A stretch of DNA of 64,000 nucleotides from Haemaphysalis longicornis (GCA_013339765.2 CM023449.1:20830888-20894887), one strand, 5' to 3'; positions 34,507 to 45,859 are shown, counted from the stretch's first letter. Notes: generated from the letters alone by a model not told the origin. Program-made: numbers and translations.

Positions 34507-37391
34507 AAGGTCCTAAAATTACTAAGGTCGGCCACTCTTTAGATCTCGCCCGGCCTTTTCGCCCTCGCCGCGCTCCTCTCTTACTTCGTTTTTGCCATTT
34601 TCTTTTTCGCGCGGCGAACGCCGCGCCGCCATTGGCCAAGGGAAAAGTCACGTGGTTTTGTTTTTTTTGCTCCGCGCCGGGTCGCCTCGCCGATGCCTCG
34701 CCGGCTGGGACATTGCGCAACGCCGCCGCTGCGACGCCATTGCTGCTTCCGAGCACCGTCGCCACCGTGCTTCAGTACCGGAATATCGCTTCGAAAAATG
34801 TCGCACTGTGTCGTTTTAGGTTGCTTCTCGGTGGCGATGTGTTGTGCCTTAGGCAGCGCGAATATCGTCAGGCAGGGCACAAGACTTCGTTATTCCGTCC
34901 GGGAAACGCGACGCAGAAAGGAGAAAAAGTTTGGTTGCATAGATTTGAACGGGCCATACTTCAGGCCGACGCTACCATCACTCTTTTGCGAGGTAAGTTT
35001 CTGAATGCTTGTTCTTGCTCTGTTAAATTCTGCGCGAGCTTGAGCGGTCACTTACGAAGAAATGCGTATTCCCTTCGCGACCGTCGTCCACGCTTTGTTC
35101 TGAGTAGGCATTGCGCGCAGCGCCGAGTTCGTCCCGTCGTAAGCTTTGGTTTTGGATAAGAGGCCGTGTATTTGTCATGTCGCGCTTAACTTCCAGCATC
35201 AATATCACGGCGTAGCATGTTCAGTCAGTTGTCGTAAGGGTTTCGTGACGCGAGAATTGTTCACCTGAATTCATGCTTGTTTTGGCCGACGGCAGCTTGC
35301 GTCTGACCATGTATCGTGTGCGTTCCGAGTGCGTGTACGCTCTTTTTGGCGTGAAGTCATGTTTTGTGTGTTAGCTACCCGGGTGGTATTATAATCCCGT
35401 TGTTATGACATCGGAGTGATTTGCTGCGTAATATGGGCTTGGTCGGTGCGGCGCAAATTGAGGCTGTTGCGAGAAAAAAAAATTGTGGCTAGGTAAAACA
35501 ATTTAAGGTCAGCTAGATAGTTACCGCGCCGCTTGACGTACGTTTGATGCGCAATTTCTGTTTATCGCTTTATTAAATTCGCGCACGTTTGAATGAGCAC
35601 TTCAAATGCATATTCGCACCGTAACGGCTGTACCCCTTTCTTCCGTGTATGCACAGAGGAACGTAAATTACGACTTACGTTTGCATTACACGTGATGCCG
35701 TACATTTGCAGTGTGCGCGCTTACTTCAATCTTAGTAGTCAATGGCGCAGCGTATCCAGTCATTGCGATTTGAACCAAACACACTGGGCGACTATATTAT
35801 TTTCAGCAGACGTATTTTGTTCCAGCAAAGCGCTTGCTAAACCGGATTTAGTGTAGCGAGTTGTGGCGGAACGCGGCACTGAGCAGATGCGCGAACACGA
35901 ATTTGACCATGCTACGGTAGAACAGTCACTAACTCCCTTCTGCAATGCATTATTGCCTATATTTGCGGAGTGTTTGTGGCGCATCTCAAACTCGGTGGCG
36001 ACAGTTTCTTTTCCCTTCTCAATAGGATTATTTCACGGATCAATTTGAGCAACGGATATTGGAGAAGCTTGGCGTTAAAAAAAACTAAACCCAAATGCCA
36101 CTCCCAACATTTTTCTCACGGGAAGCCACGTCAGCAGCACAAGCCACCTGCACGACGTCATTACGGACGTTTGTTCCAATAAAATATCTATTTGCTGGCA
36201 CCAATTCATTTTGTGATTTATTGTTTTCTCTTGATAATCATCGTGACATTGGTCCTCTTTCGAATTTCTTTCGGGTGTATCCCTGTGTTAGTGCAATGTA
36301 CAAATCTGCCAGAATATATCCCAGCACAAAACAATTCTGTCCAGGCGCCTCCATTAATAACGGCTGTAAACGACCGCGCCCGGTGAAAAAACGTATTGCA
36401 TGATTAATTAACTGCAGTAAACTAGTTACATAATTTGTACCTAGAGGGACTGTAATTTCAGTTTACCCGATCGATTGATCGCAGTCTTCTCTGGCGCGTA
36501 TTCCCAGAATCACAAGGTCTGCGTTTTTCACTAGGTTCGCACATGGACGTACGGCCGCGAGTGTAGTTTAGTATATCCGGCTGCGAAGTCGGGGAAGCAG
36601 GGGCTTTCCACGTCGCTGTACGTGCACACACGCACAACAGCATGTGTATGTTTTTAGTCTACTCACAGCAGCCTATAACGACATGAAGGTGAAGGAAACA
36701 TTTCTACAAAAACGGCAAAGCACTCTAAACTGCGCGTAATTAAGGTAGGCTGTAGGTCGTTAGTAAAAGCGGGCGCAGAGTGAACGCCGCTGAGGATACA
36801 CAATTATCGCAAGAAAGGCGAGTGCAAGGACGCCAGCGCAGCGCTCGAACTACGGCATTTGCGAATGAAGCGCACTGTATACTGCCGCGAACCGTGCGCA
36901 AGACCTCTGTGCAGTGATTGCACGACCACAGTCACGCGAATGCAAGAACGGAACTACCGTAACAGAGCAGTTTGAAATGTCCACACTCGATCCTTTCGCA
37001 TTCACGAGCTATCCTGAGGTGTTACAGAATGCCGCACACGTAAACAAAAACCGCGCTGTGCGTATGCGCCAGCGGCATCCGCCCCGCAAATATCCCCTTG
37101 TAGACAAAAATATAAAACAAAACACTATCACTCAGTGTCTGTTGGTAAAATGGGGCTCTAGAAATCCTATAAATGCTACCAAAGAGCGATTTCGGCGCGA
37201 AAACAAGAGCAAACTGCAGCGAGCGCCCTGAAGCGTAGCGAGGGCGTCTGCTCTCAAGTGGCCAACAAATATGGCGGCCGCGCCGCGGAGTTAAAGGGAC
37301 GGCGGCGCCGCGGGTGAGGGGAGAGAAAAAAGAGGAGGGCAGCGGAGAAGGAGGGAGCAGTTGGCGCTACCTTAGTTCTTTCAGGGACCTT
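34507..37391 (+). mobile_element. TIR element of about 2.9 kb carrying a THAP exon (P-like, non-autonomous)
   Basis: The left tip AAGGTCCTAAAATTACTAAG and the right tip read inward, AAGGTCCCTGAAAGAACTAA, are imperfect inverted repeats of about 30 bp. The direct repeat ACCGCGCCTT flanks the element (34497-34506 and 37392-37401), although this target is itself locally repeated on the left side. Just inside the left end is a decayed THAP domain followed by a strong GTAAGT donor, the arrangement expected for exon 1 of a P-like transposase. I find no RNase H-like transposase core in the remaining sequence. P-like assignment is inference from the THAP domain and the roughly 8-10 bp duplication. Confidence 0.6.
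34801..34992 (+). pseudogene. THAP exon of P-like transposase, frameshifted
   Basis: MSHCVVLGCFS at 34798-34830 gives the first zinc pair (C-x4-C). In another frame KTSLFRPGNATQKGEKVWLH and RFERAILQADATI (about 34880-34985) match the middle of the domain, including the conserved Pro and Trp. The exon ends at a consensus donor GTAAGT at 34992-34997, where THAP exons usually split before the C-x2-H pair. The frame change between the two halves shows it is dead. Confidence 0.5.
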
Positions 37392-37401
37392 ACCGCGCCT
37401 T

Positions 37402-37500
37402 GGTCAACAGCGCCGCCCGTGGCATCTGCGCGCTTTGGAGTCACGTTTCCGCCGCCGGTACTCACACCTCCCCCATTCTAGCCACCTTACCGCCGGTCTC
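37402..37500 (-). repeat. Dispersed repeat, copy without the hairpin
   Basis: Reverse complement of 29785-29950. It carries GGTAAGGTGGCTAGAATGG and GGTGTGAGTACCG without interruption and so serves as the empty-site comparison. Confidence 0.7.
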
Positions 37501-38789
37501 ACAGCCTGGCTGCGCGCAGTCGTTCGCGGACGAGCCAACACCAACCGGAAAGCGCGCGGAGTGGTGGTGCCATCTCTCGGGGCGCCGACGAACCAGCGGA
37601 GCGCCGGACCGGTTTCAGCTCATCGCGTCTCTCCACGAAGCGCGCACCAGCTCGGCATTGCGGGTCGCGGATTCTCCACGATTTCCACAAGATTTAGTGT
37701 TTCTTTAATACCCTCAGTGCATTTATGGTAGTGAACGGTGCGGTTCGATGAGAAATGTAACAAAGACAGAATTTTCGTTCTCCCCTTGCATCGCGCGTTT
37801 CTCGACGTTGTACCTGCTCAAACTCCGCAATGGCGCGGTGTAATCCTATCCACCCCTGTGCTTCACATCCTAAGCAAGGTGCGATTGGAAGGTTCCGGAT
37901 ATAACTGAATTTTAAATTCACTGCGCCGGGAAATAGCGTGCCGAGCTTTCTACACTTTATTTTTGCGCAGGAAACATAATTAAATGCGCTGCTGTAGCCA
38001 CATGCAAAGAGAGAGACAGAGATAGAGAATGAAAAAAGAACGGGCTGGAAGAAAGGAAAAATTGCGAAAGCAATATTGCAAATGTGCCAAATTATTCTTC
38101 TTTCAAGTCAGAAGCTCAAATAAGGAAAACTGCTGTGCACTTATGCTGCCATTGGCAATAGGTTCTCAAGTGCTGGCCCATTCGCAGCCCCTAAAGTGGC
38201 AAATACAAACATGCGAAGTCAGGGCAACTCAACATTATGGGGGAAAATGAACGTAGAAAACTTGTTCGTCGCCTCTGCCTTGCCAAAAGAAAGTTAATTC
38301 TATTCTAATTCCTCGTCTATGTACATTCCTCTTCTCTCCACCGCCCACGTCCCCTCACATCTCGCTCCTTCGACGATAAACACGGTGGAGGTCAGCTCAA
38401 ATCAATTCACGCAATTCAGCGCCTGCTCACGCGCTATCTATTGGAACTTGTTGTTACCGTTGGAATTGGAATTGCGCCTCGATGTATGAGCTCGGGCGCG
38501 AGCCTTTTTTGTGTGTTTTAGGTCAAAACATTGTTTTCAATGCGTTTTTTTTTAATTTCCTATTTGCGCAAAGTTTTATTTTAGCGAAGATCGAGCACAT
38601 GTATATTTTTAATTAAAAGAACAATGCTGTGCCTCGAATATGCCTAACGGCTTCTTTTTTGCGCATTACTGCTGACAAGTATGAAATATTGTACCAGATT
38701 TAGTAGTTTGGAAAGGATTTGCCTATATAAGCTACTTTCTCAATTATTCCTTTAACTTTCGGCCGTGTGGTTGAACCGAGGTGCGGAAA
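37501..38789. other. No gene recognised
   Basis: Unrecognised intronic sequence. Confidence 0.4.
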
Positions 38790-38946
38790 GACAGACAGAC
38801 AGACAGACAGACAGACGGACGGGCGGATGGTCGGTCGGATGGACGGACGGACGGACGGACGGACGGATGGACGGTCGGTCGGACGGTTGGTCGGATGGAC
38901 GGACGGACGGACGGATGGATGGTCGGTCGGGCGGGTGGACTGACGG
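38790..38946 (+). repeat. GACA/GACG microsatellite
   Basis: Starts as (ACAG)n and grades into (ACGG)n, (ATGG) and (TCGG) variants over about 157 bp. The same motif mix occurs at 62751-63081. Open frames through it on both strands are by-products of the repeat. Confidence 0.95.
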
Positions 38947-38999
38947 AGCAAAATTATCGGATTTAAATAGCCCAGAAAGACTATCGTCTGAAAAAAAAT

Positions 39000-39430
39000 A
39001 GCAGTGGATTAGCTCGGCTATGCCAGGATTACGTAGCGTGAGCTAATGTACAGCTGGTTATTCTTAGCTTTCCTGGTTATCTAGGAAACGCCCCGCTATA
39101 TGTATACCGCCCCTGATACCTCTGCGCATGCGCACAAAATGAGAGGCGATATCAAGCGGCTCCCGCGCAGCGTCAGATTTGGCTAGTGCGCAACAGAGGC
39201 GCACAGCTGGGCACGCGCAGGCGCCATTTCGTCTGCCGCGGCTATGACGTCACTCCTCTGGAACGCGCAGACGGACGAGGCGCGCGCGGTGGCGGCGGCG
39301 GCGGCTCCGGCGCCCCAGCTGTGCGCCGTGAGACGTCACTGCTCCTCGCGCATGCGCAGCACGGCTGTCCAGGAGCCACGCGAAACTGCTCAACCTCGGC
39401 TAGTGTAGCTTGCGTTACAAAACCCTGGTT
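39000..39430 (+). repeat. Dispersed GC-rich repeat, copy 2 of 3
   Basis: The longest copy with its 5' part: GCAGTGGATTAGCTCGGCTA and GCTAATGTACAGCTGGTTAT match 46700-46770. The GC-rich 3' half from about 39290 matches 28610-28740 and 46855-46990. Confidence 0.75.
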
Positions 39431-39446
39431 TAGGAGCGCTCGCGTT

Positions 39447-39508
39447 CGCTAAGCCACAGCCGCTCGATGGAAACAACCTTGCTTCCATCGAGCGGCCGTG
39501 GCTAAGCG
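39447..39508. repeat. Hairpin, 26-bp arms (24 matches), 10-nt loop
   Basis: The arm starting CGCTAAGCCACAGCCGCTCG at 39447-39472 pairs with 39483-39508. Confidence 0.9.
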
Positions 39509-39812
39509 GTTGTGAGAAAGGAGAAGCCTCCAAACGAAGGCACGTAAATCGACCGGGTGGGTGAAGATCAGTGACGAAGCCTCTGCGTGCCACTGACGAA
39601 GCACTCCACCTCGCGCAATGACGTTGCACTCACAGCCAAACTTCGGCATGCCCCGGCGTCACCAGCGGTATCATTTGCAGTTTACGAGGTTTATATGTTC
39701 CATATATCTGTATATGCAGAAGTTTCGGCGAGAGTCTGCGAGCCATTTTCGAAGGGAGTAGAAACCGGTTTTCGGATCGCAAAAAAAAAAAAAATACAGA
39801 GGGTTTTAGTAA

Positions 39813-39843
39813 TACCAGAGTCCTTCAATGAAGGACTCTGGTA
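39813..39843. repeat. Perfect hairpin, 14-bp arms, 3-nt loop
   Basis: TACCAGAGTCCTTC at 39813-39826 and its complement at 39830-39843 enclose AAT. Confidence 0.92.
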
Positions 39844-40707
39844 ATACGAAGGACTCACACTGCTCTTTTTTGATATATCTTACGGCATGCAATTCTCAAA
39901 CATACTATTATTATCTAAAAAAATAACATTTACGCAACTACATTTGCATATGCATGAATGTAAATAAACCTGGATTGGCGAGAATTAACGAAAAGTGCGT
40001 GTAGTTTTACATAACTGCTGTACTTATTGCGGCCCTCGGCGACGGGGTGTACTATTTTTTCTCGTGTCAGTTTAAATACTGCTTTACGCCGGGTATAAAC
40101 GATGAAAGGCATGGTTATTTGAGCTGATATATTGAATTCAGACACAAAAAGAAGTTTGAGAAAATCACATAATGGCCGGATAGCAGAGAAGTTTTGCGCG
40201 CTGCGAGAAAATGTTTGCAATTTACGCACCATGTTTTCTACATGCGGAGTTTTTGCTGTGACAGAGGTTGTGCGGGCCAGCATTGTCTGCTCAATATTCA
40301 TACCTGCATGCGGTGCACTTCTGAGTGCATGTGGGAACTTTATATGGATGCTTCCGTACTGCCGCACGTCGGCTGGTAATGGAACCTCAAGTAGTTCCCG
40401 ACGAATCAGAAGTTCCTGTCGACAGTAACAACGCGTAGGAATACCATCTTAACTTCCGTCAAAGTCCATACCTCTCAGTTTTCTTAATCATTTTCTGTTA
40501 CTTGTACTCAACCCAAAGTGCAGTACCTGTTTAACACGCACAGCCCGGAAGGTGCACAAAAACTTGTGAGGCAAACACGACAGACAATTTAACACTATTC
40601 ACCGCCATACGCAAGTGTCTTGTTTGCTTACATGACAGTCCCCTATAGCGCTGTTACGCGTTCGAATACCAACTTTCTCAACTACATATTTTTTTCGAGG
40701 TACGGAA
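39844..40707. other. No gene recognised
   Basis: Unrecognised intronic sequence. Confidence 0.4.
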
Positions 40708-41362
40708 CAGAGACGGCAAAATTACTTTTAAAAAGTAATGAAATTACATTACTCATTACTTTTTTTACAATGTTCTAAAATGTAATTAAAGTACATTAGA
40801 AATTACAGGTGGCCAAAAGTAATGACATTACACCACTATTACTTTTCAAAAGTAATGAAATTACTTTGATATTAATTTAGCAACAATTCATCACTCATAC
40901 ACTACCAACTCACATACACTTTAATTACACTTAAACACATATGCACTTCAATCTCAAAACTATTTGTTTTTCCACCAACTTATGTACAATTTATTTACAG
41001 TGCTATACATTGATATGTTAGATATCTTTATTACATCTCAGAAGTAGCTGCGGTTCAAAGTGGGCATTGGAAAGGTGTCCCCGTTTGAACTACAGAGTGT
41101 TTTTTTTTGCCATTCTAAGAAGACGCCCCCGCTGGCGCGGATGAGGGCAGGATTGTGCAGGACAAAATGAAGAACTTTTTTTCATTTTCAGCAGCGGGTT
41201 TACACCAGTGACCAGTGTCACGAAGCCTTGAACACAATCAGTACGTTTTTGTTTAACCCGACTGACTGTTGCCACGGCTAGCCATGAACGCATGAAAAGG
41301 GAACGAAGAGGCACGAGAAAGCAGGCAGAGCTCTCATCGAAGCGCTAGTTTCCTTCGCGTTC

Positions 41363-41407
41363 GTAGAGTTACAATGCCCAGATACTCTCTGGGCATTGGA
41401 ACTCTAC
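41363..41407. repeat. Hairpin, 20-bp arms (19 matches), 5-nt loop
   Basis: GTAGAGTTACAATGCCCAGA at 41363-41382 pairs with 41388-41407 around TACTC. Confidence 0.9.
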
Positions 41408-41710
41408 AACTTTTTATGCCGTTGGAGAAGCGGATAGGGTATATCGTAGTCGAAAGTAATTGTGAATATCAATGAGCGGGGTGTGTAAAAAGCAGTGTAA
41501 GCAATGAGGAGGAGGTGAAAGGAGTAAACTTTATTTGGACAAATAATTATTTTTTGGACCCATGGCGACGACATTGTAATGTTTATATTAACGACAATGC
41601 TATTACGGCTACGGAGCCACTCTGACAGACTCTGGACTAGAGGCCAGCTTGTGATTGCCTCTCTAGCTATTTTTTTTTTTTTCTGTATATGTGTATGCGT
41701 GTGTTCTTCT

Positions 41711-41950
41711 GATTGATTGATTGTAGGGTTTAACGCGCCGACGCAACGCAGGCGATGAGGCGCGCCGTAGTGGTGGGCTCCGGATTCATTTTGACCACCT
41801 GGAGATCTTTAACGTGCGCCGAAATCTCGTACACACGGGTGTTTTTGCTTTTCGCCTCCATCAGAAAAGCGGCCGCCGCGGCCGGGAATCGAGCCCGCGA
41901 CCTCGTGCTCAGCAGCGCAACGCCTTAGCCACTGAGCCGCCGCGGCGGGT
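41711..41950 (-). mobile_element. Ruka SINE, minus strand
   Basis: The complete order is present in reverse: GATTGATTGATT tail, AACGCGCCGACGCAACGC, TTGACCACCTGGAGATCTTT, TCGCCTCCATCAGAAAAGCG, then B and A boxes and GCCGCGGCGGG. Nested inside the hAT-like element, so it is younger than that insertion. No target duplication was clear. Confidence 0.9.
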
Positions 41951-42140
41951 GGCCTCAAGTAATTAATTACATTACTACATTACCAACACTCCAAACTAAT
42001 TAATTACATTACTCAGTACAGCAAAAGGGAATTTAATTACCGTAATTTAATTACTATAATTTCATTACTGCCAAGTCTGGTACCGCACATGTTTGAGTTA
42101 TCAGCAACAAACATGCTATCGCGCGTTTCACCTCACTCAG

Positions 42141-42356
42141 GGCGTGAATATCCACTGGGACCGTCCCGGCGATGACTGCGACAATAAAGCCACGGAAGAC
42201 GACTTTGCGCCGATGATTGAGAAGCTGAGGAAGCTGAGGCTGCGGGTCCTCCTCACCGTCCCTCCCGTGCTCGGCCTGGTGCGACAGTTCCGGCTGCACG
42301 GCATCCTTCAGCACCTGCACTACATCGTCGTCACGACGCACGCACTCGTGAGAAAG
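42141..42356 (+). CDS. GH18 chitinase-like gene, exon 2
   Basis: 72 codons, phase 0 at both borders (acceptor TCACTCAG ending at 42140, donor GTGAGG at 42357). It starts GVNIHWDRPGDDCD, directly continuing the Asp that ends the previous exon. This is the GH18 catalytic strand beta-4 with Glu replaced by Asp. It continues with a helix (FAPMIEKLRKLRL), strand beta-5 (RVLLTVPPVL) and LHYIVVTTHAL, the likely beta-6 region where active chitinases carry a MxYD motif. That Tyr-Asp pair is absent here (TTHA), a second sign of lost catalysis. Confidence 0.88.
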
Positions 42357-42586
42357 GTGAGGCCACGGTACTGTCCTATCTTGAGGGGCCGAGAAGCCAA
42401 ATTACAATGTTGTTTGTTTTGAGGGAACGAGCCTTTGGTAACTCTCTCAACTAAGTTCGAACCCTGAAGGCGTTTTCTTAACCAGAAGGCGGAAACAGGC
42501 ATTGAAAGACTTTAGAATTTCACGATATATACATGACGTCAGCAGTGCAGCAATACAGGGGACACTAAAACATAGTTACCCGTACG

Positions 42587-43460
42587 TTAAAGGGACCCTG
42601 CAACAGTTTCGATAACCGCTTTCACTCTTTCCTTCGCGTCTGCTGGAACCACTCCGAAAGCTATAGTTATCGCCAGCACGGAGCGGCACTGCGTGATTTC
42701 CTCGTCGCATCAGATACGCCTTCCATTTCTGCTCTGTTGCTATCTAAAAGCGTTCATTGCTGCAACTGAAGGAAAACCGGCCAACAGCCGCTACATGGCC
42801 TCAGGGACGTTCATCGGGCCGTCGAAGCCCTCATTCACACAGCCGTCAGCTTCTCCGTCACGGCACCGTCACGTCAAAAAATCGCGACGGTGACGTAAAC
42901 GGAGTAGCGTTCGTACTGGAGCTCTCCGTCAGAGTACAGGGGCGTCTGCCTAGTGATCAGTTTATCCTAGAATTGAGCATTCTTAATCTGAAAAGTAAAG
43001 AAAAAAATGGCTCAGATTTTTACGTGTGCTCACTTTTCGCTAAATTTAGCCGTAAAAATTTGTTTTCTGATTGGCTGGTTGACCACGGGCATGGTCCCGC
43101 CGCGTTTACCGAAAGGAAACGTAGAGCTCGGCTTCCCGTCACCGTCGCACCGTTTTCGGCGAGAAATCGCCCGAGAAACCGTCGCCCATGACGGAAGACG
43201 GTGACGTGTCGGTGACGTGACGGTGACGTGACGGGGTCAAAAATGGCTGTGTGAATGAGGGCGAAGAACGTCAAGACCGGGAAAGAGAGAACAATCTTTT
43301 GAGCGAGTTTTCAAGTTATCTGATGGAAATAGAGCAGTAATTTCTGGCTGAGGTACTTTGCGACCCCCTAATCCAAGTACTGGGTGTGTTGGGTGACTGC
43401 GTTCTGCGAAGCATTTAAGATTTCAAAAATGTTGAAAAAAGTGTAGCAGGGTCCCTTTAA
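42587..43460. mobile_element. TTAA-flanked MITE, AGGGACCCTGC tips
   Basis: TTAA at 42587-42590 and 43457-43460 flank tips AGGGACCCTGCAACAGTTT (left) and, inward from the right, AGGGACCCTGCTACACTTT. TTAA duplications are typical of piggyBac-type transposition. No transposase is present. It is located in GH18 intron 2 and has a second element nested at 42828-43261. Confidence 0.75.
42828..43261. mobile_element. Nested MITE, CCCTCATTCACACAGCC tips
   Basis: The tips CCCTCATTCACACAGCC are perfect inverted repeats, and both subterminal regions carry GTCACCGTCACGTC-type repeats in opposite orientation. CGAAG occurs directly on each side (42823-42827 and 43262-43266), a possible 5-bp target duplication. 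Confidence 0.7.
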
Positions 43461-44793
43461 CTTCCCTTTATCATGTAAGTGATACGATCAAACGAGACTA
43501 TAAAACACCGCTACAACTGCACAACAGCCATGTTTCTTGGCTGTGGATTTGTCGGCGTACGCCAGTCGCTCAGACGTCATATTGACATCATAGTGACCGG
43601 CGCTTAAGTGGAGGGTGAGTCGCCACTGTTTCATCTGTTTTTCTTAATATCTGCCTTACTTTGCCTGAGTTGGCGTAAAGTTCGCGTAACTTTTTATTGT
43701 GTTAATTGAGTGTCTTGAATGAACCAAACTTGTATTTTGTCTTTATGGCCCCTGTCGCGAATTTCCAATTTACCGCCAACATTGATGATGATAGAGATGC
43801 CGACGAGGGGGTGGCATGTTCACACGCACATGAGTTGGACAACGACGGCGCTCGGATCTCCGTGAGCGGCTGAACGTATCGCTTTTGACGGTCGCAATAA
43901 ACGCTGAAGATCGTCTTTTCCCGCCGAAATTTGGACGTGTAAAGGGCGTGTCGATTGGGTGTCTCAGTTATCATGCACCAATATTTTAGTAAAGCAATGG
44001 CGTTACTCGAAGAAAACCTACCGCATAACGTTTCCAGTACAGCAAGTAGCGGCCAGTGCTTTTTTTACGTAAATAAGTAATTATTTGTAATTAAGTATCT
44101 AATCATAGAAGTACTGTATCTAACCACGAGGGGCATCTAACTTAGGTATTATCGGCGGCTAATTAATTGTGTGCTCATTATTCTCACTGCTGAAGAAGGC
44201 CCCGCGAAATATGAAAAGTACCACGTGACGGCGCTCCCGCCCGCATCATAAAGCAGTGCCCTCTAACAGGCCTGCCTCTGAGTTAGCCGGAATGAAATAA
44301 AGAAAAAAATAATGATGAAATCGCGACCGACTTTGTGCCTTACCTGACACAGACGCCCCGCGAAACTTGCTGTTGCTGCTCCTTCTATGCCATTATCAAG
44401 GTGATGCGCCGACTCTTCGAGCCTGTAACAGGCAAATAAGCTGTTGTTTTTATGATGAACGGTACCCAACTCGCCCAACTTTCAATTCTTTCCCAGTTTA
44501 GGTTTTTACAGCGAAGCTGTTAGCCTCTTGTAGGTCGGAAAATTTCGTGTCGTAAACAAGAAATCCAGGCAGGATCCAGCAGTTGTCGCCCAAGACGCCG
44601 AGCGCAGTGCGTCAGGCTTGGCGGGAGCCAGCATTTGCCGCAGAGAAGCCCATGCAGTCTTTCTTTGCTATCAGGCATACAGCGTAGAGTTGAGTATTGA
44701 TTAGAAAAATTAGCCCCATCTTCCCGAAGGGAACGCTGAGTGGATGCGGAGCATCTCGGGGTTCCGTTGTGTTTCCGTTGTGTTCGTAGAAGA
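43461..44793. other. No gene recognised
   Basis: Unrecognised intronic sequence. Confidence 0.4.
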
Positions 44794-45217
44794 ACGGAGT
44801 GAAGTGGAGTCAACCGCAGCAAGCGCTGAACTGAACGCGCGCAGCGCGCTACCCGATTTACATTCAGGGTTGGAGGAGAGGAGACGAGAGGAGGAGAGAT
44901 GCGCAAGCGCCGAGCATTCGCGCCGACGAAGCTCAGGGTCCGCCGCTCGCTTCAAGCGTTTGCGCTCAGCGTCGCGTGCCCTTCGCTGCGCAGCTTTGTC
45001 TTCAGTGGACGTAGCGTTGCTGTTGGTTTGTGGGGTGGTGCTGACGCTTGCTTGCGCCAACCCACTAACTGACGGGACTGTTGCTTCCATCACACGGAGT
45101 GAAGTGGAGTCAACCGCAGCAAGCGCTGAACTGAACGCGCGCAGCGCGCTACCCGATTTACATTCAAGGTTGAAGGAGAGGAGACGAGAGGAGGAGAGAT
45201 GCGCAAGCGCCGAGCAT
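44794..45217 (-). repeat. 124-bp direct repeat, period exactly 300 bp, around a basic-repeat ORF
   Basis: 44794-44917 and 45094-45217 are nearly identical. On the minus strand the frame 45270-44710 is open across both. The spacer encodes a highly charged segment (RRARDAERKRLKRAADPE), a pattern I associate with repeat-rich mobile-element proteins in ticks and other arthropods. The flanks contain an inverted GATGC(G/T)CCGCATC-like motif (about 44737 and 45391). Confidence 0.6.
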
Positions 45218-45702
45218 GCGCCGCGAAAGCAGAAGCGAGAACGCGGGAGAAGCGAAAGCGAAGTGCACACAGCTGGTACGAGAGAAGAAGTGGCGGGAAT
45301 ATCGCGCAGCTGTGGGAGAGAAGGAAGGAGGAGAGTAGTGCATGCGCAGTGTGAGTGCGGACGCCGACGCGGGACATGCCCAGACTATAAGATGCTCCGC
45401 ATCTAAAAATGGCAGCATCTCCACTCCGTGGATGATGGGGAGGGTGCGGAGCGGAGTAAGGGGACTCGAAGTGACATCCAAGTTGCGCCCCGAGTGACAT
45501 CCGATTTGCGCCCCGACCGTCATTCGATTTGAGCTGTGAGTTGAACGAAACTAACTCATGGCTCAAATCGAATTTCGCTTGATTTTCGCTTGATGGTGGT
45601 GTGCGCACGGATGGACGCGGACGGACATTGGGAGGTCATAAGGTACTCCGCACCGTTACGGGTGAGGGAGTAAGCCGTTTGCCTCTCGGGTACTAACTCA
45701 CG

Positions 45703-45784
45703 GTTGTAGCCCAATGGTTAAGACAACGGACACTAACTCTGTCTGGTCTACCAGACACAGGCTCGAATCCTGCCGGGGCCTGTG
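45703..45784 (+). repeat. tRNA-like sequence between direct repeats
   Basis: TAGCCCAATGGTTAAG (A box) and CAGGCTCGAATCCTGCC (B box, one mismatch) are about 45 nt apart, followed by a T run. Direct repeats with GACGCGGACGGACATTG and TAAGGTACTCCGCA flank it (about 45602-45651 and 45812-45858). It is probably part of a tRNA-derived SINE or composite element rather than a working tRNA. Confidence 0.5.
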
Positions 45785-45859
45785 TGATTTTTTTTGATGG
45801 TAAATGCTATGCGCACGGACGCGGACGGACATTGTGCGGTCCTAAGGTACTCCGCAGCT

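Larger units (their letters stand above)
40708..42079. mobile_element. hAT-like non-autonomous element with nested Ruka
   Basis: Tips CAGAGACGGCAAAATTAC (left) and, read inward from the right, CAGACTTGGCAGTAATG are imperfect inverted repeats. Both ends are rich in ATTAC/GTAAT motifs. The flanking 8-mers GTACGGAA (40700-40707) and GTACCGCA (42080-42087) match at 6 of 8 positions, as an aged 8-bp hAT target duplication would. No transposase is encoded. The interior contains a Ruka SINE (41711-41950), a hairpin (41363-41407) and a possible LINE tail near 41520-41560. It ends 61 bp before GH18 exon 2. Confidence 0.7.

Noticed and set aside
38790..38946. CRISPR-like array
   Set aside because: Simple tetranucleotide microsatellite without spacers, and the genome is eukaryotic.
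38700..39001. Overlapping frames reading DRQTDGRT or PSVRPSV
   Set aside because: By-products of the microsatellite at 38790-38946.
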